6,812 nt of DNA. It comes from Anaerolineales bacterium UBA1136. Lineage in GTDB: Bacteria; Chloroflexota; Anaerolineae; Anaerolineales; UBA11657. The position numbers and the translations under genes were made by a program. Of this stretch, positions 1 to 6,431 are shown piece by piece; position 1 is the first letter of the stretch; every line of letters starts with the position of its first letter. The stretch spans positions 28,946 to 35,757 of the forward strand of contig DCAJ01000102.1 of the NCBI GenBank assembly GCA_002311455.1, read 5' to 3'. The notes beneath the pieces were generated by a model, which did not search any database, was not told where the DNA came from, and worked only from the letters and a program-made list of their open reading frames with translations.

Positions 1-220
1 CATCCTGCCCACCCTCATCAACATCCACATCATTACTGAAAATCTCTTCTTCATCCAAAATGTTATTAATATCGGATACATGTACAGTCTCATCACCCTG
101 TATCACTAGGCCTATATATCTAACTAATCTATTATTCGTTAGAGCATCAATGCCAACCAACAAAAATATTAGTATAACTATTGCTACCAATACATTTTTA
201 TACTTAAAGCGCCTGAACAT
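1..220 (-). CDS. Membrane-anchored hypothetical protein, N-terminal part (runs off window)
   Basis: An open frame of 73 codons begins with ATG at 220-218 and continues through the left edge without a stop, so only the N-terminus is seen. A basic start (MFRRFKYKN) is followed by one strongly hydrophobic stretch at about residues 10-24, which fits a signal anchor or uncleaved signal peptide. After it comes a short basic/polar linker (TNNRLVRYIG) and then a markedly acidic tail (DEEE at 55-58, then DVDVDEGG). This layout predicts a single-pass protein with most of its length outside the membrane, or a secreted one. An AGGGGA ribosome binding site lies about ten bases upstream, which supports the start and argues that this is a real gene. 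I do not recognise the family. It lies downstream of the broken radical-SAM gene on the same strand, 99 bases from that gene's stop, and may have its own promoter, though I could not identify one. Confidence 0.55.
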   Translation of the reverse strand, partial: MFRRFKYKNVLVAIVILIFLLVGIDALTNNRLVRYIGLVIQGDETVHVSDINNILDEEEIFSNDVDVDEGGQD

Positions 221-230
221 TATTATGCTA

Positions 231-236
231 TCCCCT
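231..236 (-). promoter_or_regulatory. Ribosome binding site of the gene starting at 220
   Basis: On the minus strand this reads AGGGGA, ten bases before the ATG at 220-218. It is the main evidence that the short edge frame is translated, because the plus strand here also carries an open but unconvincing frame. Confidence 0.5.
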
Positions 237-319
237 AAATACTAGTTTATTCGATATTGAAAACTGCATTGCATGCATATTAAAAGAGTGTATAACAAGG
301 TATATGATATAGACGTGTA

Positions 320-744
320 TTAGTTCAACATCAAGTTTTTTCTACCTCGTAAATGCCTAGGCTTTACCTCTGGACACTCCCATGCATCTGCCGCAGTTTG
401 TTTACGTAATGGAATAAATTGCGGTAATATTCCGCAAGCGAAACATTTGTCACGACAATCAATCCTTGTTTCGCCTTCCTTACTCCATTCATAATCCTCC
501 AACAAGAATGACTTCTTGATTGCAGCGTCAATATGATCCCAAGGTAATACTTCGTCATCCTTGCGCTCTCTATGTGTATAAAACTCACAAGATCATAGAT
601 ATCTGGGAAAGCAAGTGCCACTTTCACTCTGTCACTAGACCATTCTTTGACAATACTGTTAATCTCTCCGCCAACGTAACGTGCTGGCCGTTGAACTTCA
701 TGAAGTACTTTTTCAAGTGTGTCAGCAATAAATTTAGACTGCAT
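320..744 (-). pseudogene. Remnant of a TIGR03960-type B12-binding radical SAM gene, internally deleted and frameshifted
   Basis: The intact family is roughly 600 residues, with an N-terminal segment, a cobalamin-binding-like domain, a radical-SAM core with CxxxCxxC, and a conserved C-terminus. Its physiological role is not settled. Here only the two ends remain. From the ATG at 744-742, 52 residues match the family start (QRPARYVGGEINS, then VALAFPDIYDL), down to about base 589. In another frame, from about 586 to the TAA at 322-320, some 88 residues match the family end: FYTHRERKDDEVLPWDHID, then GETRIDCRDKCFACGIL. The retained C-terminal cysteines (C-x3-C-x2-C) belong to the family's tail, not to the iron-sulfur site of the core. 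Several hundred codons between are absent, and the two parts are out of frame (a TGA lies just upstream of the C-terminal part in its own frame), so no fused product can form. The start still has an AGAGGA site, and the gene sits 30 bases after rsmD. Relic gene is the likeliest reading; an assembly collapse is the alternative. Confidence 0.85.
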
Positions 745-754
745 AGTAATCAAA

Positions 755-760
755 TCCTCT
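755..760 (-). promoter_or_regulatory. Ribosome binding site of the broken radical-SAM gene
   Basis: The minus strand reads AGAGGA ten bases before the ATG at 744-742. It favours this ATG over the in-frame TTG nine bases further upstream. Its survival suggests that the gene was lost recently or that the truncated 5' end is still translated. Confidence 0.5.
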
Positions 761-774
761 AAAATACTGTTAAC

Positions 775-1353
775 CTAGCAACCGTCAAGTACCTCATTTA
801 ATACACTATAGAAGACCAAAAGAGTATTACCGTATTGTCTCTTATCAAACATATACAAATTCTGAAAATCATATTCTGTGTATTCATCAGGATGCATCTG
901 TGCTATTACCCAACCGTCATTACTCATCCACTTCAAATTATTGTCCACATGTTCTACTGCATTAACCCACATGCCCCTATATTGAGGCGGGGCTATGTAA
1001 ATGTAGTCGAATTTATCTCTTGCAGTCTGCCCCAAATATTCCAGAGCATCTGTTTGTCGCGCTTCGCCAATATCAGCAAACTTTGTTGCACTAAGGTTAC
1101 TGTGGATCACACTAATAGCCTTACCGCTAATGTCGAGAAAAACCACATATGAAGCACCCCGACTCAGTGCCTCTATACCAACACTGCCGGTGCCAGCAAA
1201 CATATCCAACATCCTAGAACCTATAATATCGGAGCCAATGATATTAAACAAAGCTTCCTTGACGCGATCACTTATAGGTCTAGTAATACTGGCATCGACC
1301 TGTTTTAGACGCATCCCACGCGCCTTGCCGGATATTACTCTAATACCACTCAA
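775..1353 (-). CDS. rsmD: 16S rRNA (guanine(966)-N(2))-methyltransferase RsmD
   Basis: A 192-residue protein of the usual RsmD length. RsmD uses S-adenosylmethionine to methylate N2 of G966 in 16S rRNA (E. coli numbering) on the assembled small subunit. Visible family marks in order are: the N-terminal ISGKARG (residues 7-13); the RPISDRVKEALFN block (25-37); the SAM-binding motif I LDMFAGTGSVGIEALSRGA (49-67); an acidic residue after the second strand (D74); N86; the DALEYL segment (102-107); and the catalytic-loop motif APPQY (121-125). The last replaces the common DPPY/F form, and I believe it is shared by some other lineages. The start is TTG at 1353-1351: an in-frame TAG lies three codons upstream, no better start codon exists before the conserved block, and no clear Shine-Dalgarno is seen. 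The preceding gene stops only six bases away, so translational coupling is likely. Often rsmD sits beside coaD; that gene is not here. Confidence 0.93.
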   Translation of the reverse strand: MSGIRVISGKARGMRLKQVDASITRPISDRVKEALFNIIGSDIIGSRMLDMFAGTGSVGIEALSRGASYVVFLDISGKAISVIHSNLSATKFADIGEARQTDALEYLGQTARDKFDYIYIAPPQYRGMWVNAVEHVDNNLKWMSNDGWVIAQMHPDEYTEYDFQNLYMFDKRQYGNTLLVFYSVLNEVLDGC

Positions 1354-1359
1354 GGCACA

Positions 1360-2343
1360 CTATTGATCTAAATCAACCAAATCACGTAAAGCACGCAGGT
1401 TTCCATATGGCGTAACTATTGGCGCAACACATCCTGTTCCCAAAACGAATCTTCTACCATTAGTAGACTTTATAGCATCTAAGCCTTCCGAGCGTATATC
1501 TTCTGGATTACCTTGCACTAACGTCTCTTCTTGCCTTATTCCACCACATACAGCATTTGGCCACAATTTTAGCCCGTCACTTAGTGATGGCCCTGTTTCT
1601 CTATCATGCCAGTTTAGAACTGAGGCTGGATAGTCTACTATCAAAGAGAACATTACATGATTACCATGTAAATGTAGAACATTAAGCCACAAATCATCAA
1701 CGGCCTGCAATATTTGCAAATCATATGGCCTAGCAAATTCTCTGTATTCCGATTCAGACAAATCAAGATAACTCGCCCACTGTAACGCATAGAAAATACC
1801 ACTAATGCCGGTTTCGCGCGCCGCTTCCACGAACCTGATTGTCTGATCGGTAATAACCTGAAATGCTTCCTTTATCACCTCGGGGTGAAGACGAATATGA
1901 AGAAGCAACTCTTCAGCACCCACAAGGTTCCGAGCCTGAGTCATTGGACTAAAAACAGTCTGGATAAATGGAGTGCTATCTCCAAGTCCTTTTCCAATCA
2001 ATTCCAAACCACGAATTATCTCTCCCATCTGCCCAGCATGTGGGTCTAGAACTGAAAGCTTACTCCAATCATCTGGGCTCTGTATAACAGCCTTGCCATA
2101 ATCACGCGTACCATGCGGATTTCCTTTCCAATAGCTTGTAGCCCCCCAAACTGTCAAACAATAACTGCTTGCTGGAGTAACCTTCACAAAATCGAAATCG
2201 AAATCCCGCTGAAATGCCAATGTGGCTGCAGCAAATGCATCACTATTTTGGTCATCTACTGGTTGGTGGCGCCACGCCGAAACAGGAACACGATCAACCT
2301 TCTCGCCAGCAATCGCTGCCATTAATCTTTCTTTCTTGTTCAT
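1360..2343 (-). CDS. Uroporphyrinogen decarboxylase (URO-D) family protein, not canonical HemE
   Basis: A 327-residue TIM-barrel-type protein of the URO-D superfamily, which includes haem-pathway HemE and cobalamin/corrinoid methyltransferases such as MtaA and CmuA. The N-terminus NKKERLMAAIAGEKVDRVPV is the standard opening of such paralogues. Further marks are FSPMTQARNL in the middle and, near the end, the GGI-QEETLVQGNPEDI and GTGCVAPIVTPYGNLRAL blocks. The HemE substrate signature (MRQAGRYxPEY) is missing: the equivalent stretch reads WRHQPVDDQ, so porphyrinogen decarboxylation is unlikely and a methyltransferase-like or other role is more plausible. No haem genes are nearby to argue otherwise. 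I place the start at the ATG at 2343 because AAGGGA lies ten bases upstream and the family begins there. An in-frame ATG at 2379 would add 12 residues but lacks a ribosome binding site. Two codons before the end, GAT CAA TAG leads directly into rsmD, so the two genes probably form one transcript. Confidence 0.85.
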   Translation of the reverse strand: MNKKERLMAAIAGEKVDRVPVSAWRHQPVDDQNSDAFAAATLAFQRDFDFDFVKVTPASSYCLTVWGATSYWKGNPHGTRDYGKAVIQSPDDWSKLSVLDPHAGQMGEIIRGLELIGKGLGDSTPFIQTVFSPMTQARNLVGAEELLLHIRLHPEVIKEAFQVITDQTIRFVEAARETGISGIFYALQWASYLDLSESEYREFARPYDLQILQAVDDLWLNVLHLHGNHVMFSLIVDYPASVLNWHDRETGPSLSDGLKLWPNAVCGGIRQEETLVQGNPEDIRSEGLDAIKSTNGRRFVLGTGCVAPIVTPYGNLRALRDLVDLDQ

Positions 2344-2364
2344 ATCAATTTTGTCCCTTAATAT
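2336..2364 (+). promoter_or_regulatory. Candidate sigma70-type promoter for the GT-C glycosyltransferase gene
   Basis: TTGTTC at 2336-2341 and TAATAT at 2359-2364 are separated by 17 bases. Transcription would begin near 2371, giving a leader of about 25 bases before the ATG at 2396. The site lies over the 5' end and leader of the divergent URO-D-family gene. It was found by eye in AT-rich DNA, so chance is a real possibility. Confidence 0.4.
2354..2359 (-). promoter_or_regulatory. Ribosome binding site deciding the URO-D-family start
   Basis: The minus strand reads AAGGGA, with ten bases to the ATG at 2343-2341. Nothing comparable precedes the in-frame ATG at 2379-2377, so the shorter protein is preferred. 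Confidence 0.5.
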
Positions 2365-2383
2365 GTTTTTCACAGACATGATA

Positions 2384-2412
2384 ACATTAAAGTAGATGCG
2401 TCACTACATCAA
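2384..2412 (-). promoter_or_regulatory. Weak candidate promoter for the URO-D-family/rsmD transcript
   Basis: On the minus strand, TTGATG (2407-2412) and TAATGT (2384-2389) are spaced by 17 bases. The -10 match is poor. Transcription would begin near 2377, leaving the ATG at 2379 outside the message, which agrees with the downstream ATG at 2343. It would lie partly inside the start of the plus-strand gene. Confidence 0.25.
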
Positions 2413-4060
2413 TTTGCCACTCAAAGTACTTGTAAAGTTAATTGATCTCATTAATGTACGCAAGGTAATATGGTTAGTTACTTTAATAGTTATAATGTCT
2501 GCCTCATTACGTCTACATCAACTAAATACTCGCCCCGCAGGTTTGTTTGGGGATGAGGCAGCAGATGGACTCGACGCTCTCAAGATTATTGCAGGTCACC
2601 GTCCTATATTTTTGACTGAGAACAACGGCCGGGAGCCGCTCCATGCTTACTTAGTCGCGCTGTCAATAAATATACTAGGACGCACTCCCGCTGCAGTAAG
2701 ATTCCCATCGGCATTAGCAAGTACACTTACTGTATTAGGTATATTTCTCACCACACAGTCAATAACAAGCACGCGTATAGCTCTAATAGCCTCTATTATT
2801 AGCGGATTTACTGTTTGGCCAATAATGCTTGGGCGTCTAGCCACACGTCCTGCATTACTACCATTTTTCCTATCAATAACACTATGGCTAGCTATTGAAG
2901 CTTACAAGAGAAAGAACAACAAGTATTGGATCCTTTCCGGTCTGCTACTAGGCATTTGTATATACACATATACACCCATTCGATTACTAATATTATTTCC
3001 TGTATTATGCCTACCAATATTAATTATTAGTCGAATAAGACGAAGGATTATGATAGGTGTAGTCTATTTCTTTTTATCTTTTGTGATTACCATATCACCA
3101 TTTATTGTATACACCATAAATAACCAAGACCAAGTATTAGGTCGAACTACAGGCGTATCAATAATCGATCTCAATGATGACCCCTCTGAAACACTGAACA
3201 TACTAACGTCTCAAACAAAAACCGTATTACAGATGTTTTCAGTACCCGGTAAAGGAGACTGGAATTTACGACACAACATTCCAAACAGACCTGTATTTGA
3301 CCCACTAATTACTACAGTTTTTATATTAGGCCTAATAGTCGCACCAATAAAATTAGGTAGACACAAGTTCATACTTGTATCGATATATGCCCTACTCTCA
3401 ATTCTACCTACAATACTATCTGAAGAGGCACCCCATTATGGCCGTGCAAGTGGATTGTTACCAGTACTATTTATCTTTCCAGCACTAGGTATCTGGTGGA
3501 TCAATAATCGCCTCAATAAATTTACCACAAGATTCATTGCAACGTTCACTAGCTCTGCTATTATTGGTGGATCAATATTGATTACTACTCATGACTACTA
3601 TTTAAAGGATTATTTATCTCAACCAAATACCGGATTTTGGTTCGACGAACAATGCACCACGGCTGCTACAGAAGTTAACAACTTCACCGGTTCAGGATGG
3701 CAAATTGATGGTCCAGTTACTTTCGATGTAGACATTTCAGGTAGTGACAAAATGGTATTTGTGGCAGCTAATGTATGTCCTCAATACAGTAGTTCAGGTT
3801 ACTACACTCTACAATTTCTCGTACCTATGAACCTAGGATCGTCACTTCAATTCCAGCGCTACTCACTAGATAGCCTACCAAACCTTGATTCACTGGCAAA
3901 CGACCTGTTATTCTTATGCATTCCAGGAGACGAGGAGACACTATTACCGTGGCTACAAGAAGACTACAACATATCTATTCAAGATGGTCCGTGGACGCCA
4001 CCTGATAAATTAGGTAAATCATGGCTAGTATATAGGTCGCTATACGCAACATCTAAGTAG
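2396..4060 (+). CDS. GT-C glycosyltransferase, ArnT/PMT_2 (GT39-like) family, integral membrane
   Basis: A 554-residue polytopic membrane protein. The first membrane helix is about residues 24-40 (VIWLVTLIVIMSASLRL). It is followed by the first outer loop with the family's acidic pair in LFGDEAADGLDAL (D53-E54), where GT-C enzymes bind the lipid-phosphate sugar donor and its metal, then NNGREPL (76-82). A run of hydrophobic helices follows to about residue 400. The last roughly 150 residues are soluble and probably outside the membrane, with cysteines in EQCTTAA, ANVCPQY and FLCIPGD. Such enzymes move a sugar from a polyprenyl-phosphate carrier to a protein, lipid or glycan; the substrates here are unknown. 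The ATG at 2396 is needed to keep the whole first helix, though only a weak ribosome binding site is visible. The gene is divergent from the URO-D-family gene and ends one base from the stop of the convergent membrane-protein gene. Confidence 0.82.
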   Translation: MRHYINLPLKVLVKLIDLINVRKVIWLVTLIVIMSASLRLHQLNTRPAGLFGDEAADGLDALKIIAGHRPIFLTENNGREPLHAYLVALSINILGRTPAAVRFPSALASTLTVLGIFLTTQSITSTRIALIASIISGFTVWPIMLGRLATRPALLPFFLSITLWLAIEAYKRKNNKYWILSGLLLGICIYTYTPIRLLILFPVLCLPILIISRIRRRIMIGVVYFFLSFVITISPFIVYTINNQDQVLGRTTGVSIIDLNDDPSETLNILTSQTKTVLQMFSVPGKGDWNLRHNIPNRPVFDPLITTVFILGLIVAPIKLGRHKFILVSIYALLSILPTILSEEAPHYGRASGLLPVLFIFPALGIWWINNRLNKFTTRFIATFTSSAIIGGSILITTHDYYLKDYLSQPNTGFWFDEQCTTAATEVNNFTGSGWQIDGPVTFDVDISGSDKMVFVAANVCPQYSSSGYYTLQFLVPMNLGSSLQFQRYSLDSLPNLDSLANDLLFLCIPGDEETLLPWLQEDYNISIQDGPWTPPDKLGKSWLVYRSLYATSK

Positions 4061-4061
4061 A

Positions 4062-6380
4062 TTATTGCTTGATTGTATACTTTGCAGGTACTGGGATACT
4101 CTCACCTAACAACCAACCATTGCTGTCAAATGATAGAAAACGCTCACCTGTAACATGGTCCCATAAGCCAACATGCACCTGATATGTACCTGCAGGTGCA
4201 TCAGAAGCAACCGTAATCACGTGTTCATCTCGAACATATTTATCCGTAGACCACCGACTAGTAGGGAAACTAGCCGGATTTACCTTATCTGATTGCCCCC
4301 ATAACTCACCATCTTCTCCGCGCAGATGCAAATACACCTGATAATTACGAGTAGGTATTACATCTGCCTTCCAATATAAAACAATATCTAGGGACTCTCC
4401 TGGATCGATCAGTGTATCTCCAGCATCATAACCAAGTAATTCAATTTCATTAGCAACACTAGCAAACATACTGTTTTCAGCAACATGCACATTTCTACCA
4501 GATGAATGATATTGAAACCAGCCCTTATTACCTGCAACAATTTTGAGTCCTATGCCCAATACCAGTACAATTGCGGTAATAGTCAAGCTCGAAGCAGCAA
4601 TAGGTCCTATAGACTTACTGGCACCAGTGCTTGATCTAAACCAATTTGTCCATAATATCAAAACGACTACAATAACCGATGTTAAACTAATTGCGTTTGC
4701 CAAACCTCGCACGGGAGTAGCAGTCATTTCTAGTAGCAATTCATATTCACCTGATGGTAGATCAATTAATATACGTCCATCTGGCTCTGTAATTTCTATT
4801 GGAAAATCTTCGCCACCACTAGAGGCCTCCCACCCAGGAAAGTAGAATCGGAATAATTTCAGATCAAATGGTTCCTCACTTGATATTCTTAGAAGATCAG
4901 ATTGTGTGCGACTTTCTATAACTTCCACCACAGTACCAGCAGGAAAACTACCCTTATCAAACTTTTCAATTTGCTTCTCATTGCGCAAAAATTGTTCAGT
5001 AATAAATGGATCAGGGGGAGGTATAAATTCTACATCCACAGGTAGAAAATCATGACAACACGTTGTTCCAAACCATTTACCTTGCAATTCCTCAGAGTGA
5101 AAACGTGCGGAAGATACCTCACCAAATTCGCTCCATTTTTGGGGATACATCAGAGGCATCGCGGCCCACACAAGTAAACCTATGGCTACAGCGGGAGCCA
5201 ATGCAGCTAACCATTTTGATTTAGTCAATGCAACCCAACGCATCGACATACCACACAAAGGCACTATAGCTAGAGCCGCAGACCCTAAGAACCTCATCGG
5301 GAATTGAAAATACCTCATAGGCGGTATCATTTCCCATAAACCCTGTGATGCTGAGGTCATCATATAGGTAGCCCCAAACAGACCAAGTGTCATCAACAGT
5401 GTATCAAAACGCCGTATCCGACGGTTAAAAACAGTAGCAACGCCCAGCATTCCTAGGGATACCTGTATCGATCCTAGGCTAAATCTAAAGACAGGAAAGG
5501 CAGCACCACTATCAGACCAAATCGCAGGTGCAATCAACTCAGTAAGATCTATAAAGTGCCTACGAAAATCATAATGACCTATGCCATAGTAATCCATTCT
5601 TACAGCATCACGCTCGAATCCCGCTGGCAGCCAATACAAAGCAGACAGCCCCAATCCTAGTAGGATAGCCACCCCAACTGCATAAAGATTACTAGATGAT
5701 CTGTTTCTGGATCGATCTACAAGAGTTAATGGAGTAATCCAAAACTCCCAGAGCAGGAAAACAAGTAGGAATCCATATGCAACTAGTGCAGTCAATGGAT
5801 GAGACAGCACAACTGCACCTAAGCTTAGCGCTGCTATAACCACAGAGTATTTTGTGCCTGAAGCTCTTACTTTATCAAAAGCCCAAAAGATTACAGGAGA
5901 TATTCCAATAGCCAGAGATTCAGCTATCTCGCCACGTGCATGAGGTTCTAGAAAGAAAATGTAAGGAGAGAAACACCATGCAACCCCAGAGACCATCGCC
6001 TCCACTCTTCCCCATCTATTAGCTACAAACATATACATACCAATCGATCCAACATAAGCTGCCAATATCAAAACAAATTTACTTCCTGCTACCACACCTA
6101 AACTAGTAACTAGACTGTAATAAGCAGCCAAATGATATGCCAAAGGTGCGTAATAATTGAATATCGGATATCCATTACCATAATAGAAGTCTGGCGCCCA
6201 ACGCGGATAAAACACTCCCTCAGTAATCGATCGCTCTATTTGGAATGCCCTGAATATATGAATCTCAGCATCAGTACCAGTAGGTAAACTAGATTGAGAT
6301 AGAAACGGCCAAGCAGCCAATGTGGTAGCCACAATGACTATAAGTAAACCAGGATCAAACTTATTAAAAATTTTATTCAT
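4062..6380 (-). CDS. PTPS-related (PF10131-like) polytopic membrane protein with C-terminal beta-sandwich domain
   Basis: A 772-residue protein. One membrane helix (about 11-28) leads into an outer loop with TDAEIHIFRAF (D37, H41), YPRWAPDFYYGNGYPIFNYYAPL (58-80 in pieces), and later EPHARGEIAESLA (145-157). These marks match the membrane family misleadingly named '6-pyruvoyl-tetrahydropterin synthase related', which resembles GT-C glycosyltransferases. It has nothing to do with pterin synthesis. About a dozen helices fill the N-terminal half. A soluble stretch with a twin cysteine (TTCCHDF) is followed by two more helices (about 560-582 and 595-615). The last about 145 residues form a beta-rich domain with IELLGYD, DPGESLDIVLYW, YQVYLHLRGEDG, FPTSRW and GTYQVHVGLWD, often seen at the end of large surface glycosyltransferase-like proteins in Chloroflexota. 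Sugar transfer at the cell surface is inferred; substrate is unknown. The ATG at 6380 has no clear ribosome binding site. The gene lies 51 bases after sucD on the same strand. Confidence 0.78.
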   Translation of the reverse strand: MNKIFNKFDPGLLIVIVATTLAAWPFLSQSSLPTGTDAEIHIFRAFQIERSITEGVFYPRWAPDFYYGNGYPIFNYYAPLAYHLAAYYSLVTSLGVVAGSKFVLILAAYVGSIGMYMFVANRWGRVEAMVSGVAWCFSPYIFFLEPHARGEIAESLAIGISPVIFWAFDKVRASGTKYSVVIAALSLGAVVLSHPLTALVAYGFLLVFLLWEFWITPLTLVDRSRNRSSSNLYAVGVAILLGLGLSALYWLPAGFERDAVRMDYYGIGHYDFRRHFIDLTELIAPAIWSDSGAAFPVFRFSLGSIQVSLGMLGVATVFNRRIRRFDTLLMTLGLFGATYMMTSASQGLWEMIPPMRYFQFPMRFLGSAALAIVPLCGMSMRWVALTKSKWLAALAPAVAIGLLVWAAMPLMYPQKWSEFGEVSSARFHSEELQGKWFGTTCCHDFLPVDVEFIPPPDPFITEQFLRNEKQIEKFDKGSFPAGTVVEVIESRTQSDLLRISSEEPFDLKLFRFYFPGWEASSGGEDFPIEITEPDGRILIDLPSGEYELLLEMTATPVRGLANAISLTSVIVVVLILWTNWFRSSTGASKSIGPIAASSLTITAIVLVLGIGLKIVAGNKGWFQYHSSGRNVHVAENSMFASVANEIELLGYDAGDTLIDPGESLDIVLYWKADVIPTRNYQVYLHLRGEDGELWGQSDKVNPASFPTSRWSTDKYVRDEHVITVASDAPAGTYQVHVGLWDHVTGERFLSFDSNGWLLGESIPVPAKYTIKQ

Positions 6381-6392
6381 TAAATATGCAGT

Positions 6393-6421
6393 ATGCTACC
6401 TTGTTCCACTATTCCGTGTAA
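6393..6421 (-). promoter_or_regulatory. Candidate promoter for the 772-residue membrane protein
   Basis: In the 51-base gap after sucD, the minus strand holds TTACAC (6416-6421) and TAGCAT (6393-6398) 17 bases apart, each matching four of six consensus positions. Transcription would start near 6386, only about five or six bases before the ATG at 6380, giving a nearly leaderless message. That fits the absence of a Shine-Dalgarno, but the match was made by eye. Confidence 0.3.
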
Positions 6422-6431
6422 TATTTATTCT

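Noticed and set aside
60..245. Plus-strand open frame of 61 codons
   Set aside because: It overlaps the minus-strand anchored protein, which has a better start, ribosome binding site and a sensible membrane profile. The plus frame shows no such features.
266..280. GCAT repeats with the palindrome TGCATGCA about 50 bases before the start at 220, as an operator
   Set aside because: It is an eight-base palindrome in a 99-base gap with no second copy elsewhere and no promoter I can place beside it, so chance is enough.
320..505. The CxxxCxxC pattern in the broken gene as a radical-SAM active site
   Set aside because: The cysteines sit in IDCRDKCFACGIL, which is the conserved C-terminal tail of the TIGR03960 family. 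The core region that would hold the real cluster site is missing.
364..588. A 129-residue protein made by reading the first frame through the deletion point
   Set aside because: Only residues before about base 589 look like a family protein. Beyond that the frame is a shadow of the C-terminal part, which makes sense in another frame.
2189..2206. Short GAAATC-type repeat as a regulatory or slippage element
   Set aside because: It simply encodes the alternating FDFDF stretch of the URO-D-family protein and has only three units.
2344..2379. A start at 2379 for the URO-D-family protein
   Set aside because: The extra 12 residues are not part of the family's usual start, no ribosome binding site precedes them, and the best candidate promoter would start transcription inside or after this ATG.
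4543..4845. Plus-strand open frame of 100 codons inside the 772-residue gene
   Set aside because: It is antisense to clear family sequence and membrane helices, with no ribosome binding site or recognisable motif.
4062..6380. A role in tetrahydropterin synthesis, from the family name
   Set aside because: The name is a legacy label. The protein is a polytopic membrane protein with GT-C-like loops and none of the zinc-binding histidines of the soluble enzyme.
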